The notes beneath the pieces were generated by a model, which was not told where the DNA came from, searched no databases, and saw only the letters and a program-made list of their open reading frames with translations. A stretch of 9,537 nt of DNA, from positions 1 to 9,537 of the forward strand of contig CALDFY010000066.1 in the NCBI GenBank assembly GCA_937942115.1, written 5' to 3'. Origin of the DNA: an uncultured Anaerolineae bacterium. Lineage in GTDB: Bacteria; Chloroflexota; Anaerolineae; B4-G1; DUEL01. Of this stretch, positions 1-8,400 are shown piece by piece. The first letter of the stretch is position 1. Each line of letters begins with the position of its first letter. The position numbers were made by a program, and so were the translations under genes.

Positions 1-14
1 GGAGGGGGATTTTG

Positions 15-39
15 GGGCGGGCGGCTTTGCCGCCCGCCC
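15..39. repeat. GC-rich perfect hairpin at left edge
   Basis: An 11-bp perfect stem (GGGCGGGCGGC at 15-25 with its complement at 29-39) closes a TTT loop. It is flanked by T's on the left (10-13) and A's on the right (40-44), which could extend the pairing around one mismatch. No T-run follows the stem on either strand, so it is not a canonical intrinsic terminator. Its right arm runs into the edge repeat that starts near 46, and a similar GCCGCC plus CAAAACCCTT junction occurs in inverted orientation at the right edge. It is probably part of a dispersed palindromic element. Confidence 0.6.
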
Positions 40-100
40 AAAAACCCTTTCCCCAGAGCGGAGCGATGGGGAGAGGGGGGCAAGGGGGGTGAGGGGCAAA
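29..100 (+). repeat. Edge repeat, copy A (G/C-tract palindromic element)
   Basis: This stretch reads as a GCC-rich arm, then AAAACCCTTT, a C-tract, AGCGGAGCGATGGGG, G-tracts, and GGGGCAAA at the end. The same order of blocks is found in reverse complement at 9453-9537, and the central part recurs in direct orientation at 201-250. The C-tract at 46-54 can pair with the G-tract at 68-76, with one G-T wobble, around the AGAGCGGAGCGAT loop. Finding three related copies in one window suggests a dispersed intergenic repeat family. It contains no coding sequence. Confidence 0.6.
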
Positions 101-107
101 GAAGCCC

Positions 108-134
108 GCGCCCCCCCCAGAACGAGGGGGGCGC
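108..134. repeat. Hairpin, 9-bp stem
   Basis: GCGCCCCCC (108-116) pairs perfectly with GGGGGGCGC (126-134) around a nine-base loop containing AGAACGA. An A6 run follows at 135-140. Seen from the minus strand the T6 run precedes the stem, so it does not have terminator polarity for the minus-strand genes. It lies between edge-repeat copies A and B and looks like another piece of the same repeat-rich tract. Confidence 0.45.
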
Positions 135-174
135 AAAAAACCTACACTTGTGAGCCCCCGGCCCTTCCCCTCTC

Positions 175-189
175 CCGAACGAAGTTCGG
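175..189. repeat. Small hairpin CCGAAC-GAA-GTTCGG
   Basis: A 6-bp perfect stem (175-180 with 184-189) closes a GAA loop, inside a C-rich stretch next to edge-repeat copy B. It is probably a component of the interspersed repeat. No function can be read from it. Confidence 0.4.
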
Positions 190-200
190 CAGAGGCCTCA

Positions 201-250
201 CCCCTCCCCCCAGCGGTAGCGATGGGGGAGGGGGATAAAGGGGGGGCAAA
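201..250 (+). repeat. Edge repeat, copy B
   Basis: CCCCTCCCCC (201-210) pairs perfectly with GGGGGAGGGG (224-233) around the loop CAGCGGTAGCGAT. The motif GGGGATAAAGGGGGG follows, then GCAAA. The reverse complement of 9455-9513 has the same blocks in the same order: C-tract, AGCGCAGCGATGGGGG, AGGGGGGATAAAGGGGGG. Copies B and C are therefore inverted relative to each other and bracket the two-gene locus about 9.2 kb apart. Confidence 0.7.
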
Positions 251-298
251 AGCGGCCTTTTTGCTGGTATCAGGTGTTGATTGTATTTCAGTGCGTTA

Positions 299-483
299 GA
301 ACTTTGAAAAGTCCTGAGGAGCCGGCGCTGACCCGATGGTGTAGTAGCGTACGGCCCACTTGTTCCGCGTAGCCGTTTCAAACCCGTTAATGTAACGGGC
401 CAGGTGGTCCAGTTTGTCGGCGGCCCATGGGCCTGCCGGGCGCATCAGCCAGCCGTCATCCTGGGTTCCAGGGAGGGGTGCAT
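299..483 (-). pseudogene. tcmP: Frameshifted and 3'-truncated three-Cys-motif partner (TcmP) gene remnant
   Basis: A good ribosome binding site precedes an ATG at 483-481, but that frame ends after 12 codons (TGA 447-445). The neighbouring minus-strand frame from about 460 to 341 reads DDGWLMRPAGPWAADKLDHL, continues ARYINGFETATRNKWAVRYY, and reaches a stop at 296-298. This matches the N-terminal pattern of the TcmP family as I know it: DDG, then G-x-WA-x-x-K, a hydrophobic helix with RY and F-x-T, then KW, ahead of a Y-I-D-L-F-A-G-P-G motif. A one-base shift between about 483 and 460 would join the start to the homologous frame. Similarity stops at RYY, just before the FAGPG segment, which resembles a methyltransferase motif I. 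Roughly 50 to 60 residues remain of a family usually several hundred long. In other genomes TcmP pairs with a three-Cys-motif (Gp37/Gp68-like) protein, and none is present here. A short coupled ORF starting at ATG 445-443 (TGATG overlap) is possible but less likely. Confidence 0.6.
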
Positions 484-489
484 GGATGG

Positions 490-496
490 CTCCTTT
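490..496 (-). promoter_or_regulatory. Shine-Dalgarno site of the tcmP remnant
   Basis: The minus strand reads AAAGGAG, then the six-base spacer CCATCC, then ATG at 483-481. Strength and spacing are near ideal. This marks the original start of the broken gene and places it in a different frame from the conserved TcmP residues, which is the main evidence for a frameshift. Confidence 0.6.
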
Positions 497-518
497 CGGT
501 GGTGATCGTTTGTGGCCT

Positions 519-3500
519 TTAGTATAACCTCTGCCCGGCATCTGTCAACAGGCGGGCCAGGAAGTCCCGGGCCGGGCCCCGGCAGAGGTCCTCGTGGCAG
601 AACTGGTTGTAGTAGTTGCGCAGGCACTGGTAGCAACTGGTCTCCTCCCCGCACTCGCAGCGGGCCACCCGCCGCCAGGCGGCCCGGAAGACGGGAACGG
701 GGTCCTCCAGAATCCGCCGAACCAGTGCCGCGCCGCCGGGGACGTCGTCAAAGAGGACCAGCGCGGGGCTGGGGCTATCGGGGTAGGGGTAGAGGGTGCC
801 GTTCAGGTCTTCGCGCGGGATGTCCAGTGCCTCACCGGCTCCCTCCAGCAGGGCGTAGAGGACGGAGAGCCACATGCTCCGGTCTCCTTCCTCCCCCAGC
901 GGCCCCTGGAAGCGGAATTCCAGGACGTCGGTGACGAATTCGTGACCCAGGTGGTAGGTGGAAATGAGACCGCGACAGGAGCGGCCGGTGCGCGGGTCGG
1001 TGTGGACGGTCTCCCGCCCCCGCCGTGCCGGATGGTCCGGACTGCCGAAGGCGGGGGCCGGCTCGGCCCACCCGCATTCGCCGCAGACCCGAAAGCCCCG
1101 GCCTTCGGCGCCACTGTTGACCAGGGCCAGTTTTCCGTAGCGGGAATAGCGGGCGAGGACCCGCGCGAAGGGGCCGGAAAGGGAGTCTATGAGCGTGAAC
1201 GGGTCCGGCTCTTGCTCGTACTCGGCGAAGTAGGGACGGGTGGCATAGAAGCGCTCGGGTCGGTCCTCTCCGGTTTCGGCCGTCTCCCGGTCGGCCAGGA
1301 AGCCGAATTCGGGGATGAGGAACTGTCCGTAGAGCCGCCGCCGACCGCTGAAGAGGTCGGCCCCGCAGACGGAGCAGGTCTTTTGGGGAAGCCGTTCCGG
1401 CGCGCTGTGGTAGCGTCCACACTCCGGGCAGACGGCGTATTCCTTGACCTGCCAGTTTCGCCCCGGCAACCGGTAGATGCCCACGCTGGTCCAGACCCGT
1501 TTGGCGGCTACCACCTGGCCGCCCGGAGCGTACTCCGCGATGGCGATCCGGAGGTCTCGTTGGAGTTCCACCCGGACGGCCTCCCGGTCGGGCACGTGGG
1601 CCACGCGCAGTTCTACCATATCGGTGGGGAAGCCGTATTTGGGCAGGACGTTGCGGGAGCCCAGGAATCCCAGCAGTTCTCGCCCCCGGACGGTACGGGC
1701 GACTTCGGCATACCGCGTTGCTTCCCGATAATCCCGCCGCGCAGCGGCCTCCCCCTCCAGTTGCCGGTAGAGGTTCAGGTCGCCCAGTATTTCCCGGGTG
1801 GCCAGGTCCAGGATACCGTCTCCCTGGTCGTTGGTCAGGTGGGAGAGCCAGGCCCAGTTCGGGAAGCCCAGGGCGGCGTGGAGTGGGGAGGGGACGATCC
1901 GGTAGAGGGCCTCCTCCACTTCCGGCGGGCGCCGGGCCACGTAGGCCCGCAGGAGGTCGGGGCCGCCGGGCCCGTTCTCCGGGGCGAAGAAGTCCCCTGC
2001 GGTGCGGAAGAGCCGGCCGTGCTCCTCCCGGGCCCAGCGGAAGAAGGCGGCCAGGAGGACGGAGTGGACGTGGCGGCGGACGATTTTCTCGTTTTCTACG
2101 GCGACCATCGGCGGGCGGATGTGACCTGCCACCAGGCGGATGGGGTCGCTGTAGTGGCTGAGGTCATGGGAGCGGCGCTGGGCGAAGGTGAACGCAATCG
2201 CCACGGTGTCGGTCCGCCGTCCGGCCCGTCCGGCCCGCTGGAGGTAATTGGACGCAGAGGGGGGAACGTTGCGCATTAGGACGACCTGGAGGCTCCCCAG
2301 GTCTACGCCCAGTTCAAAGGTCGTGGAGCAACTGAGCAGGTTGACCTCGCCCCGGATGAAGCGGTCCTGGACTTTTCCCGCCTCTTCGGGCCGCCACTGG
2401 GCCGTATGCTCCTCGGCCTGGAGGGGGATGGGAGCAAGGTGGAGGTAGAGATGGCGGTAGTGGTTTTCCTGCCAGGCCGGGTCGTCCGGGCCCGCCGACT
2501 CCAGCGTGCCATCGCAACGGTAGGTGGGGCAAACGCCGCGCAGGTTCACCGGCGAAACGGCCTGGCAGCGGTTGCAGCGGTAGAGGATGGGTGCACCGTT
2601 GGCGGTGGAGACCCATTCCCAGAGACGGTAGTTGAGCCGGTAGACGATGCCAATTTTGGGGCGGTTCTCGGCAACAAGGTGCGTTTTCCAGGGGCTATCC
2701 GGCGCGGTAAGGTATCGCCAGATGCCCTGCAGGGTCTCCAGGGCCACCTGCCATCGTTCCCCCTCTTCCAGGTTGGACGACCGCTCCAGGATGCGGAGCA
2801 GGAGGTCCAGCCGCCGGTTGCTTCCCCGGGAAGGGAGCCAGCCGAAGATGCCGGCCCGGGGGTCCCCCTCCTTCTCCCGGATAAAGAACTCCTTCGCGCG
2901 CGGGGCAAAGGCGGGGTCGCGGGGGTCCACTCCCTCCGGGTAGGTCATAGCCCCCCGGTGCCGGAGCGTATCCAGGAGAAGCCAGAGCAGGCCCCATACG
3001 TCTTCGGGCGAGAGGTTCCAGGGCGGTTGCAGGAGTTGGGGCGGAGGGGTCCATCGGGGCGGTTGGACGGGGCGGAAGAAGACCAGGCCCAGCCCCTCCA
3101 GGCCGATGCGGTAATCCAGCGCGATCAGTTCCTGCATCAGCCAGGTGCGGACGGTGCGCTGACGCTCGTCGTAGCCCTGCTCCAGGGTGAAGAGAGGGGC
3201 ATCCTCGGCGTGCCGGAGAACCCGACCGGCCAGGTCGTCCAGGCGCAGACGGCCCGAACGGCCCCCTTCGTCCTCCAGCAGGGCTTTCATAATGAGACGG
3301 CGGCGGAGGATGCGGCCGTATGTGCGTTCCATATACGGGGCGAAGAAGGCGGCATCCTGGCGGTTATCGGAGAAGGTGAGGAGTTTCCGACCGGCGCCGG
3401 GGAGGTCCTGGGCGGGTCCTTCCTCGGGAGGAAGTAACTGGTAGAGGGTGGTCGCCAGGACGCTGACGGGCGCGTCGCGGCCGGTGAGGAAGCGGTAGAC

Positions 3501-5420
3501 GACGCCGGAGGGGCTGCGGGCGCCGCAGGCGGGGCAGTAGGTAAGGGCCGGGGTGCCGGGACGCCGTTGGATCCGGTGGACACGCAGGGTAGGAGTTCCC
3601 AAGGGGCAGGAGCACCGAGGAGACTTCTGTTGCGCGGGAGCCAGCGCACCGCATCCCAGACAGAGGATGTGCGGCTCGGCCCCTTCCTCCTCCAGGGCCT
3701 CGGGGCTCTGTCCGGCGGCCACGGCTTCGTCCTCATCCAGCGGCGGGATGCCCTCGGTGAGGATAAAGTAGGAAAGCCAGGGGTTCATCTCGTCCTGTAG
3801 GGTGGGCTGGTAAAGGTGACTTTCGGACACGCGTCCGACCAGGTAGGCGGTCCCGCAGCGAGGGCACGTCGCCATTTCAAAGACACGGGCACCGCAGTGG
3901 GGACATCTTTCCTGGCGGTTGAGGAAGAGAAAAGGCTTTCCGGCGGCCACACCGCCGGGTCGGTGGGCCGCCTCGTTCAGGCAGATGAAGGCCCCCTCCA
4001 GCGCACGGGCGAAAAGGTGATAGCGGGTGGGGAGCAAGGGGCCCTCTTCCGGGCCGGGCCGGGCCCGGACCGCCAGGTCCACCAGCCGGATGAGGTGTTC
4101 GGTGGCCGGGTCATCATCGGGAAAGAGGACGGGTGCCAGTTCGGCCAGGCTGCGGGGGCGGGGGAGTTCCTCCCGCAGGCGGTGCAGCCGACCGTCGCCG
4201 CGCAGGAGGAAGTACAGGAAGCGGGAGGGGGCCTCTTCGGGCGCGCTCCGCGCATTCCGGCGGGCCTCTTCCACCACCGTCGCCGGGACGCCTGCTTCCA
4301 GGGCGCAGCGGGCCAGGGCCTCCACCGGGCTTTTCCTCTCCAGGGCGTCGGCCAGGGCGGCGTAGAGGGTGGGGGTCCCCTCTCCCCAGCGCGCTCCCAG
4401 CGCGGCGGCCGACTCCCGCTCCGCCTCCACCACGTCCTGTCGGGCGGGGTCATCGTCCACCCATTCAAACCGTTCTCCGAAAATCTCGGCGGCGAAACGG
4501 GCGATGGCGGGGAAGTCCTGCCGGCCCCGTCCCAGGGTGGCGCTGGTGGCAATGCAGCGGAGCCGCCCCGGTTCGCTCCGCACAATCCGGTCTTTCAGGC
4601 GGCGGAGGAGCATCGCAATCTCAATCCCTTCTGCGCCGTTATAGATGTGGGCCTCGTCCAGGACGATGAAGCGCCAGTATTTTCCTGTCTCTCCGTCAAA
4701 GAAGACGCAGTCCTGGGGCCGGAGGAGGAGGTATTCCAGCATGGCGTAGTTGGTGAGCAGGATGTGGGGAGGACGGGCCCACATCTGGCGTCGGCTGAGC
4801 AGTTCATTCGGAATGCGCGGCTCGTCGGGGAACTGGTCCCGAAAACGGGCTTCCGCCCGGCCGTCCTCCTCTTCCGTCTCGCCGGTGTAGCGGCCGAAGG
4901 TGATGGCGGGAAAGTGTTCCAGGACCCGCCGCAACCGCCGCAACTGGTCGTTGGCCAGCGCGTTCATCGGGTAGAGGAGCAGGGCCCGGACACCCGGACG
5001 GTCCAGCGTACCGGCTTCCCGCTCCCGAAGGAGGTGGTCCAGGATGGGGATCAGAAACGCCTCCGTCTTGCCGCTCCCCGTCCCGGTGGCAACCACGACG
5101 TTCCGCCCTCCGGCGATGATTTTCTCAACGGCCCGGTCCTGATGGAGATAGAGGGGACGGGTCAGGGGGAGCGCGTCGGAGCAGAGGGTCCGGAAGCCGG
5201 GGTGCAGAATGCCGTCTCCGATCATCTGTTCTACGGAGCGGCCCAGGTGGAAGGGCGCGGCGGCCTCCAGGATGGGCCCCCGGGTCAGGAAGTCGGGGGC
5301 CGAGAGGGCCTCTTGGAACTGGCGGCGCAGGGAAGGGTCGCGGAAGAAATAGATGGTCTGCAGGTAGCGGATGTAGTTCTTTCGGATTTGGTCAGCCGTT
5401 TCCAGCGGATGCAGACGCAT
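519..5420 (-). CDS. Giant DEAH helicase with DUF1998 domain (YprA/MrfA superfamily, DruE-like)
   Basis: This is a superfamily 2 nucleic-acid helicase or translocase of 1633 residues, probably cytoplasmic and acting on DNA. Lobe 1 has a Q-like motif (about 89-98), Walker A ATGTGSGKT (111-119), motif Ia LLLYPMNALANDQ (147-159), DEAH (255-258) and ATSAT (291-295). Lobe 2 has LLTFSDNRQDA (680-690), motif V CSTTFELGVDLG (1031-1042) and QRAGRAGRR (1061-1069). Cysteine clusters fall at 506/509/519/522, 587/590/603/605, 629/632, 949/952/964/969, 1331/1334/1349/1352 and 1446/1449. RNVLPKYGFPTD (1256-1267) and the C-terminal DUF1998 module follow: HEFVTDVL, LFDDVPGGA, then cysteines 1588/1590/1596/1599 with CYQCLRNYYNQ. 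It is about twice the length of B. subtilis MrfA and within the range of defence helicases such as DruE. The ATG at 5420-5418 follows GGAGGG and lies 25 bases after the upstream stop, so the two genes form an operon. All catalytic motifs look intact and no nuclease motif was seen. The helicase-DUF1998 call is firm; the DruE-like assignment is inference. Confidence 0.93.
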   Translation of the reverse strand: MRLHPLETADQIRKNYIRYLQTIYFFRDPSLRRQFQEALSAPDFLTRGPILEAAAPFHLGRSVEQMIGDGILHPGFRTLCSDALPLTRPLYLHQDRAVEKIIAGGRNVVVATGTGSGKTEAFLIPILDHLLREREAGTLDRPGVRALLLYPMNALANDQLRRLRRVLEHFPAITFGRYTGETEEEDGRAEARFRDQFPDEPRIPNELLSRRQMWARPPHILLTNYAMLEYLLLRPQDCVFFDGETGKYWRFIVLDEAHIYNGAEGIEIAMLLRRLKDRIVRSEPGRLRCIATSATLGRGRQDFPAIARFAAEIFGERFEWVDDDPARQDVVEAERESAAALGARWGEGTPTLYAALADALERKSPVEALARCALEAGVPATVVEEARRNARSAPEEAPSRFLYFLLRGDGRLHRLREELPRPRSLAELAPVLFPDDDPATEHLIRLVDLAVRARPGPEEGPLLPTRYHLFARALEGAFICLNEAAHRPGGVAAGKPFLFLNRQERCPHCGARVFEMATCPRCGTAYLVGRVSESHLYQPTLQDEMNPWLSYFILTEGIPPLDEDEAVAAGQSPEALEEEGAEPHILCLGCGALAPAQQKSPRCSCPLGTPTLRVHRIQRRPGTPALTYCPACGARSPSGVVYRFLTGRDAPVSVLATTLYQLLPPEEGPAQDLPGAGRKLLTFSDNRQDAAFFAPYMERTYGRILRRRLIMKALLEDEGGRSGRLRLDDLAGRVLRHAEDAPLFTLEQGYDERQRTVRTWLMQELIALDYRIGLEGLGLVFFRPVQPPRWTPPPQLLQPPWNLSPEDVWGLLWLLLDTLRHRGAMTYPEGVDPRDPAFAPRAKEFFIREKEGDPRAGIFGWLPSRGSNRRLDLLLRILERSSNLEEGERWQVALETLQGIWRYLTAPDSPWKTHLVAENRPKIGIVYRLNYRLWEWVSTANGAPILYRCNRCQAVSPVNLRGVCPTYRCDGTLESAGPDDPAWQENHYRHLYLHLAPIPLQAEEHTAQWRPEEAGKVQDRFIRGEVNLLSCSTTFELGVDLGSLQVVLMRNVPPSASNYLQRAGRAGRRTDTVAIAFTFAQRRSHDLSHYSDPIRLVAGHIRPPMVAVENEKIVRRHVHSVLLAAFFRWAREEHGRLFRTAGDFFAPENGPGGPDLLRAYVARRPPEVEEALYRIVPSPLHAALGFPNWAWLSHLTNDQGDGILDLATREILGDLNLYRQLEGEAAARRDYREATRYAEVARTVRGRELLGFLGSRNVLPKYGFPTDMVELRVAHVPDREAVRVELQRDLRIAIAEYAPGGQVVAAKRVWTSVGIYRLPGRNWQVKEYAVCPECGRYHSAPERLPQKTCSVCGADLFSGRRRLYGQFLIPEFGFLADRETAETGEDRPERFYATRPYFAEYEQEPDPFTLIDSLSGPFARVLARYSRYGKLALVNSGAEGRGFRVCGECGWAEPAPAFGSPDHPARRGRETVHTDPRTGRSCRGLISTYHLGHEFVTDVLEFRFQGPLGEEGDRSMWLSVLYALLEGAGEALDIPREDLNGTLYPYPDSPSPALVLFDDVPGGAALVRRILEDPVPVFRAAWRRVARCECGEETSCYQCLRNYYNQFCHEDLCRGPARDFLARLLTDAGQRLY
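521..548 (-). promoter_or_regulatory. Sigma-70-type promoter overlapping the helicase stop codon
   Basis: On the minus strand TTGACA (548-543) is followed by a 16-base spacer and TATACT (526-521). The -35 box is a perfect consensus and the -10 box matches five of six positions. The promoter lies across the last helicase codons and its TAA (521-519), about 38 bases upstream of the ATG at 483. It would drive the tcmP remnant separately from the large operon. Such a good match in otherwise GC-rich sequence makes chance unlikely, but activity is inferred. Confidence 0.65.
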
Positions 5421-5426
5421 GGTGTT

Positions 5427-5432
5427 CCCTCC
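5427..5432 (-). promoter_or_regulatory. Shine-Dalgarno site of the helicase gene, within a 12-bp palindrome
   Basis: The minus strand reads GGAGGG, then the six-base spacer AACACC, then ATG (5420). This supports the chosen start and independent ribosome entry at the second gene. The site is half of the perfect palindrome CCCTCCGGAGGG (5427-5438), so an upstream CCCTCC could mask it by intermolecular or slipped pairing. A simple hairpin is unlikely because there is no loop. Confidence 0.7.
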
Positions 5433-5445
5433 GGAGGGTACTGCG

Positions 5446-8400
5446 CTATTCCCAGGGCTGGGGCGGTGGAGAGGCCCGGAATTCCGGCAGGGCCGGTTGC
5501 TTCAGGGGCGGAGTGGCGATGGCGAAAGTGGGGCCGATTCCCCCGTGAACCGCCCGGTCATGCTGTTCGGTGACCAGATTGCTGTATTGGGAGGAAAATC
5601 GGCGGCATTTGGAGCAGGTGTACACCTGTCTCGCGTCTGGAAAGGCCACTGTCCTCTCGTCCAGCGAGATCACCACCTTTTCTGACCACTTCGGGTCGTG
5701 GGCCCGCAGGAGGACGTGGAGGCGGAGGCGCGGCTGAAGGCAGGAAGGCAGGAACTCCTCCAGGCGGGCGCCGTCAGCGGCCTCTATGCGCTCCAGTCGC
5801 CCCCAACCGGCCACACATCGCACCCAGTGCCCCGGACGAACGATGATGAGGGGAACCTGGTCGGGGTACCGTTGCGCCAGTTTCTCCAGCAGGCGGATGA
5901 CGGCAGGATCAGGGAGCGCCTTTTTCAATCCTTCGGTGGCCCAGGGGAGGCGCTGCTCCAACAGCGGGATGGCATCTTCGTCGGAAATCCGCCCTTCCTG
6001 GAGCCACCGAATGAGGTTCTGGATGCCGCTGGGGTGCTCCCGCTCTAACAGTTGTCGGAGGGCCTGGAAGCGGAGGGGCTCGTCGTCCCCATCCAGCAGG
6101 GTTTCGCAAGTTTCGGCCGACCAGAGGGGAGGACGGGGCAACTGGGCCAGATACTCCCGATACAGGGTTTCCGGGAGGAGGCCCTGGCGGAAGTCGTCCA
6201 GTACCCGTCGAAGCCGCCGCGCGGCGGCCAGTTTCATCCGCAGCGGTCGGTCCAGGTCGGGATTTCCGGCGACGGCACGGACCAGGGCCAGGATGTGGAC
6301 CACGTCCGCTTCGTCCAGGTGCTCAAAGCACCACTGGAAGGCCTCCTGAGCCAGCGCCTCCTGACCGACATCCCGCCGGATGCAGGCAGTTTCCAGGGCC
6401 GCAGGGAAGGATAGCGCGCCGCTGGTGACCTGGTCGCGCAGTTCCTGCAATCGTATGGTTACAGCGTTGGATGGGATGAAGACCGAAATGAGCGTTGGGT
6501 CATCGGCGGCGGGGCGGGCCGGGGGGCCGGCGTCGGTGGCCCAGGGGTCCCGAGTGGTGAGCTCCAGGAGGTACTTTCCCGGCACCAGTCGGCCTGCCGG
6601 GAACGCGCAGCGGTGTTCGTCCTGCGCGGAATCCGGAATCGGGACTTCCAACGGTGGCTCCCATGGCCGCCAGAGGGGCCACAACCGGACCAGGCGATGG
6701 CGGACCCGAACGGGCGCCTCCCAGCGGAGGCGCAGATACAGGGTATCTCCGATTTGAGCACTCTCCACTTCCGCTCGCTGAACGATGAAGCGACGGGAGA
6801 CCTGGAGGACGGGGTAGGAGACCTCACCCCGGTCGGGCAGGCCGAACAGGTTCAGGGCGAAGGTGGTCCGCAGGGCAGGGGATTGCCGAAGGGTATCCAG
6901 GAAGGCGGCCAGGTCAAACCGAAGGTACGGTTGACCGGCTCGCTGGCGCCCCTTTTGCTCCTGGAGCGGGGTGCCGTCCTCATCCCGGAGGGAGAGAGTC
7001 ACCTGCACGCCCTCGTCTGCTCCGCCGAAGACGTCCACCAGCAGGAGGGGGTCCCGGGCCTGCTCCAGGGCCTCCAGCGGGAGCCGGAGCGGCGTTCGGC
7101 GCCACTCCAGGGAAAGCGCCTGCTCCGGGTTCAGGACGACCATCCAGCGGAGGCGGCGGATGGGCACAAAGAGGGGCACATAGACCGAATCACCCCGAGG
7201 GGTTCGGCGGATAAAGCGGAAGGGGAAGTCGGCACGCGTGACGCCAGCGATAACTTCATAGAGCCGCCGTTTGTCGTTTTCTTCCTGGAGGACGACCTGC
7301 ACATCGGTCGCGCCGGGCTGGAGGGCCAGTTCGGTATGGGCGTCCGTCTCTACCAGGAGGCGGGCTCCCTCAGCCCCTTCCGGCAGGTAGAGGGTCTCAT
7401 ATCCGACCATCTCCAGCACGGGCAGGATGCGGAAGGCCAGGTCGGCCTTGCGCCCCAGAGGTCCCCGGACTTTCACCTTGTACGTCCCTATCGGCGCGTC
7501 GTTCAGCCAGACCCGAAGGTCCAGGACGGCTTTTCCTTCCCGTATCTCCGGCCGGAGGTCGGCCAGAGTGCCCGACCCGTGAATCTCCGGCAACGCCGGC
7601 CCCTCATTCCATATCTCCACGTGCCACCGATGAGGAGGAAAGCTGGCAGGGAGCGGGATGTGGAGGGAAGGAGGCACGCCCGCGTAGAGAGGTGGCCGAC
7701 CGTCCTCTATCGGCAGGCGATGGCCTCCTTCCAGCGAGGGCCGGTCCTGAAGTTCGCTCAGGACGATGTATTCCAGAGAGCGGTCGTTCCAGCGGGCTTT
7801 CAGGGTTCGGGCCTGGGTGAGGTCTATTTCTTCGCCGATGAAATCACTCCACCCCCACGGCGGGCGCGGGAATTGTTCCGAGACCTGCAGGCCGTCCGGT
7901 GGGTCTGCCTCCAGGATGACATCGGGGCGGCGGAGGACCCACAGACGGCCTCCTGGAAGGGTATCCTGAGGGGAGAGCCGTCTGCCGTCCTTCGGGTCAA
8001 ACCACAGGAGCGGGTGCTCTTCCGTGACGCCCGGAATCCGCCATTCCCGAACCGTTTTTTCCGATGGGGACCCATTTTCCTGTGTGCAGGTGCACGCCAG
8101 AGAAACCCGGTATTCCGGAGCCGGGGTGGTTAGAGGAACGGTCATGGGAACCGTTTTCCACTCCACTTCCTCCCAATGGAGTTGGGCGGAGATAGGGAGG
8201 GCGTTGCCGGGGCGGACCTGCCAGTGAATCTCCAGGTCCGAGTCCGGACAGTCCAGGGCGGACACTGATTGGGCAGGGAGATGCAATCCCACCCCCCATC
8301 CCCAGGGATTCAGGAAGAACACAGGGCTCCGAAGGGCGGCCCGTTTTCGGAAGGAAGGATGGGCCTGGCCCTCCAGCCAGGCCTGATACCCCCGCACGAT

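Noticed and set aside
15..39. Intrinsic terminator at the left edge
   Set aside because: The stem is strong, but no U-run follows it on either strand; T's precede and A's follow, so polarity is wrong in both directions.
108..140. Terminator formed by the 9-bp stem next to an A6/T6 run
   Set aside because: For minus-strand transcripts the T-run comes before the hairpin, and on the plus strand the run is A, not T.
594..2279. 561-codon plus-strand open frame opposite the helicase
   Set aside because: Composition-driven shadow: low-complexity G/A/R/P-rich translation with no recognisable motifs, antisense to a helicase with clear conserved motifs.
2406..3437. 343-codon plus-strand open frame
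   Set aside because: Antisense shadow inside the helicase with no start context or motif support.
519..5420. DISARM core (drmA/drmB) assignment
   Set aside because: Helicase and DUF1998 are in one polypeptide and no methyltransferase, DrmB or DrmC-like phospholipase D gene is present. The two-gene Druantia III plan fits better, although the locus could be a part of a larger system beyond the window.
3816..5573. 585-codon plus-strand open frame
   Set aside because: It lies antisense to the helicase N-terminal lobe and crosses the gene boundary. The translation has no domain pattern and high GC explains the lack of stops.
6613..8133. 506-codon plus-strand open frame
   Set aside because: Antisense shadow of the partner gene. 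The minus-strand frame is intact over 1209 codons and has structured-domain features; this one does not.
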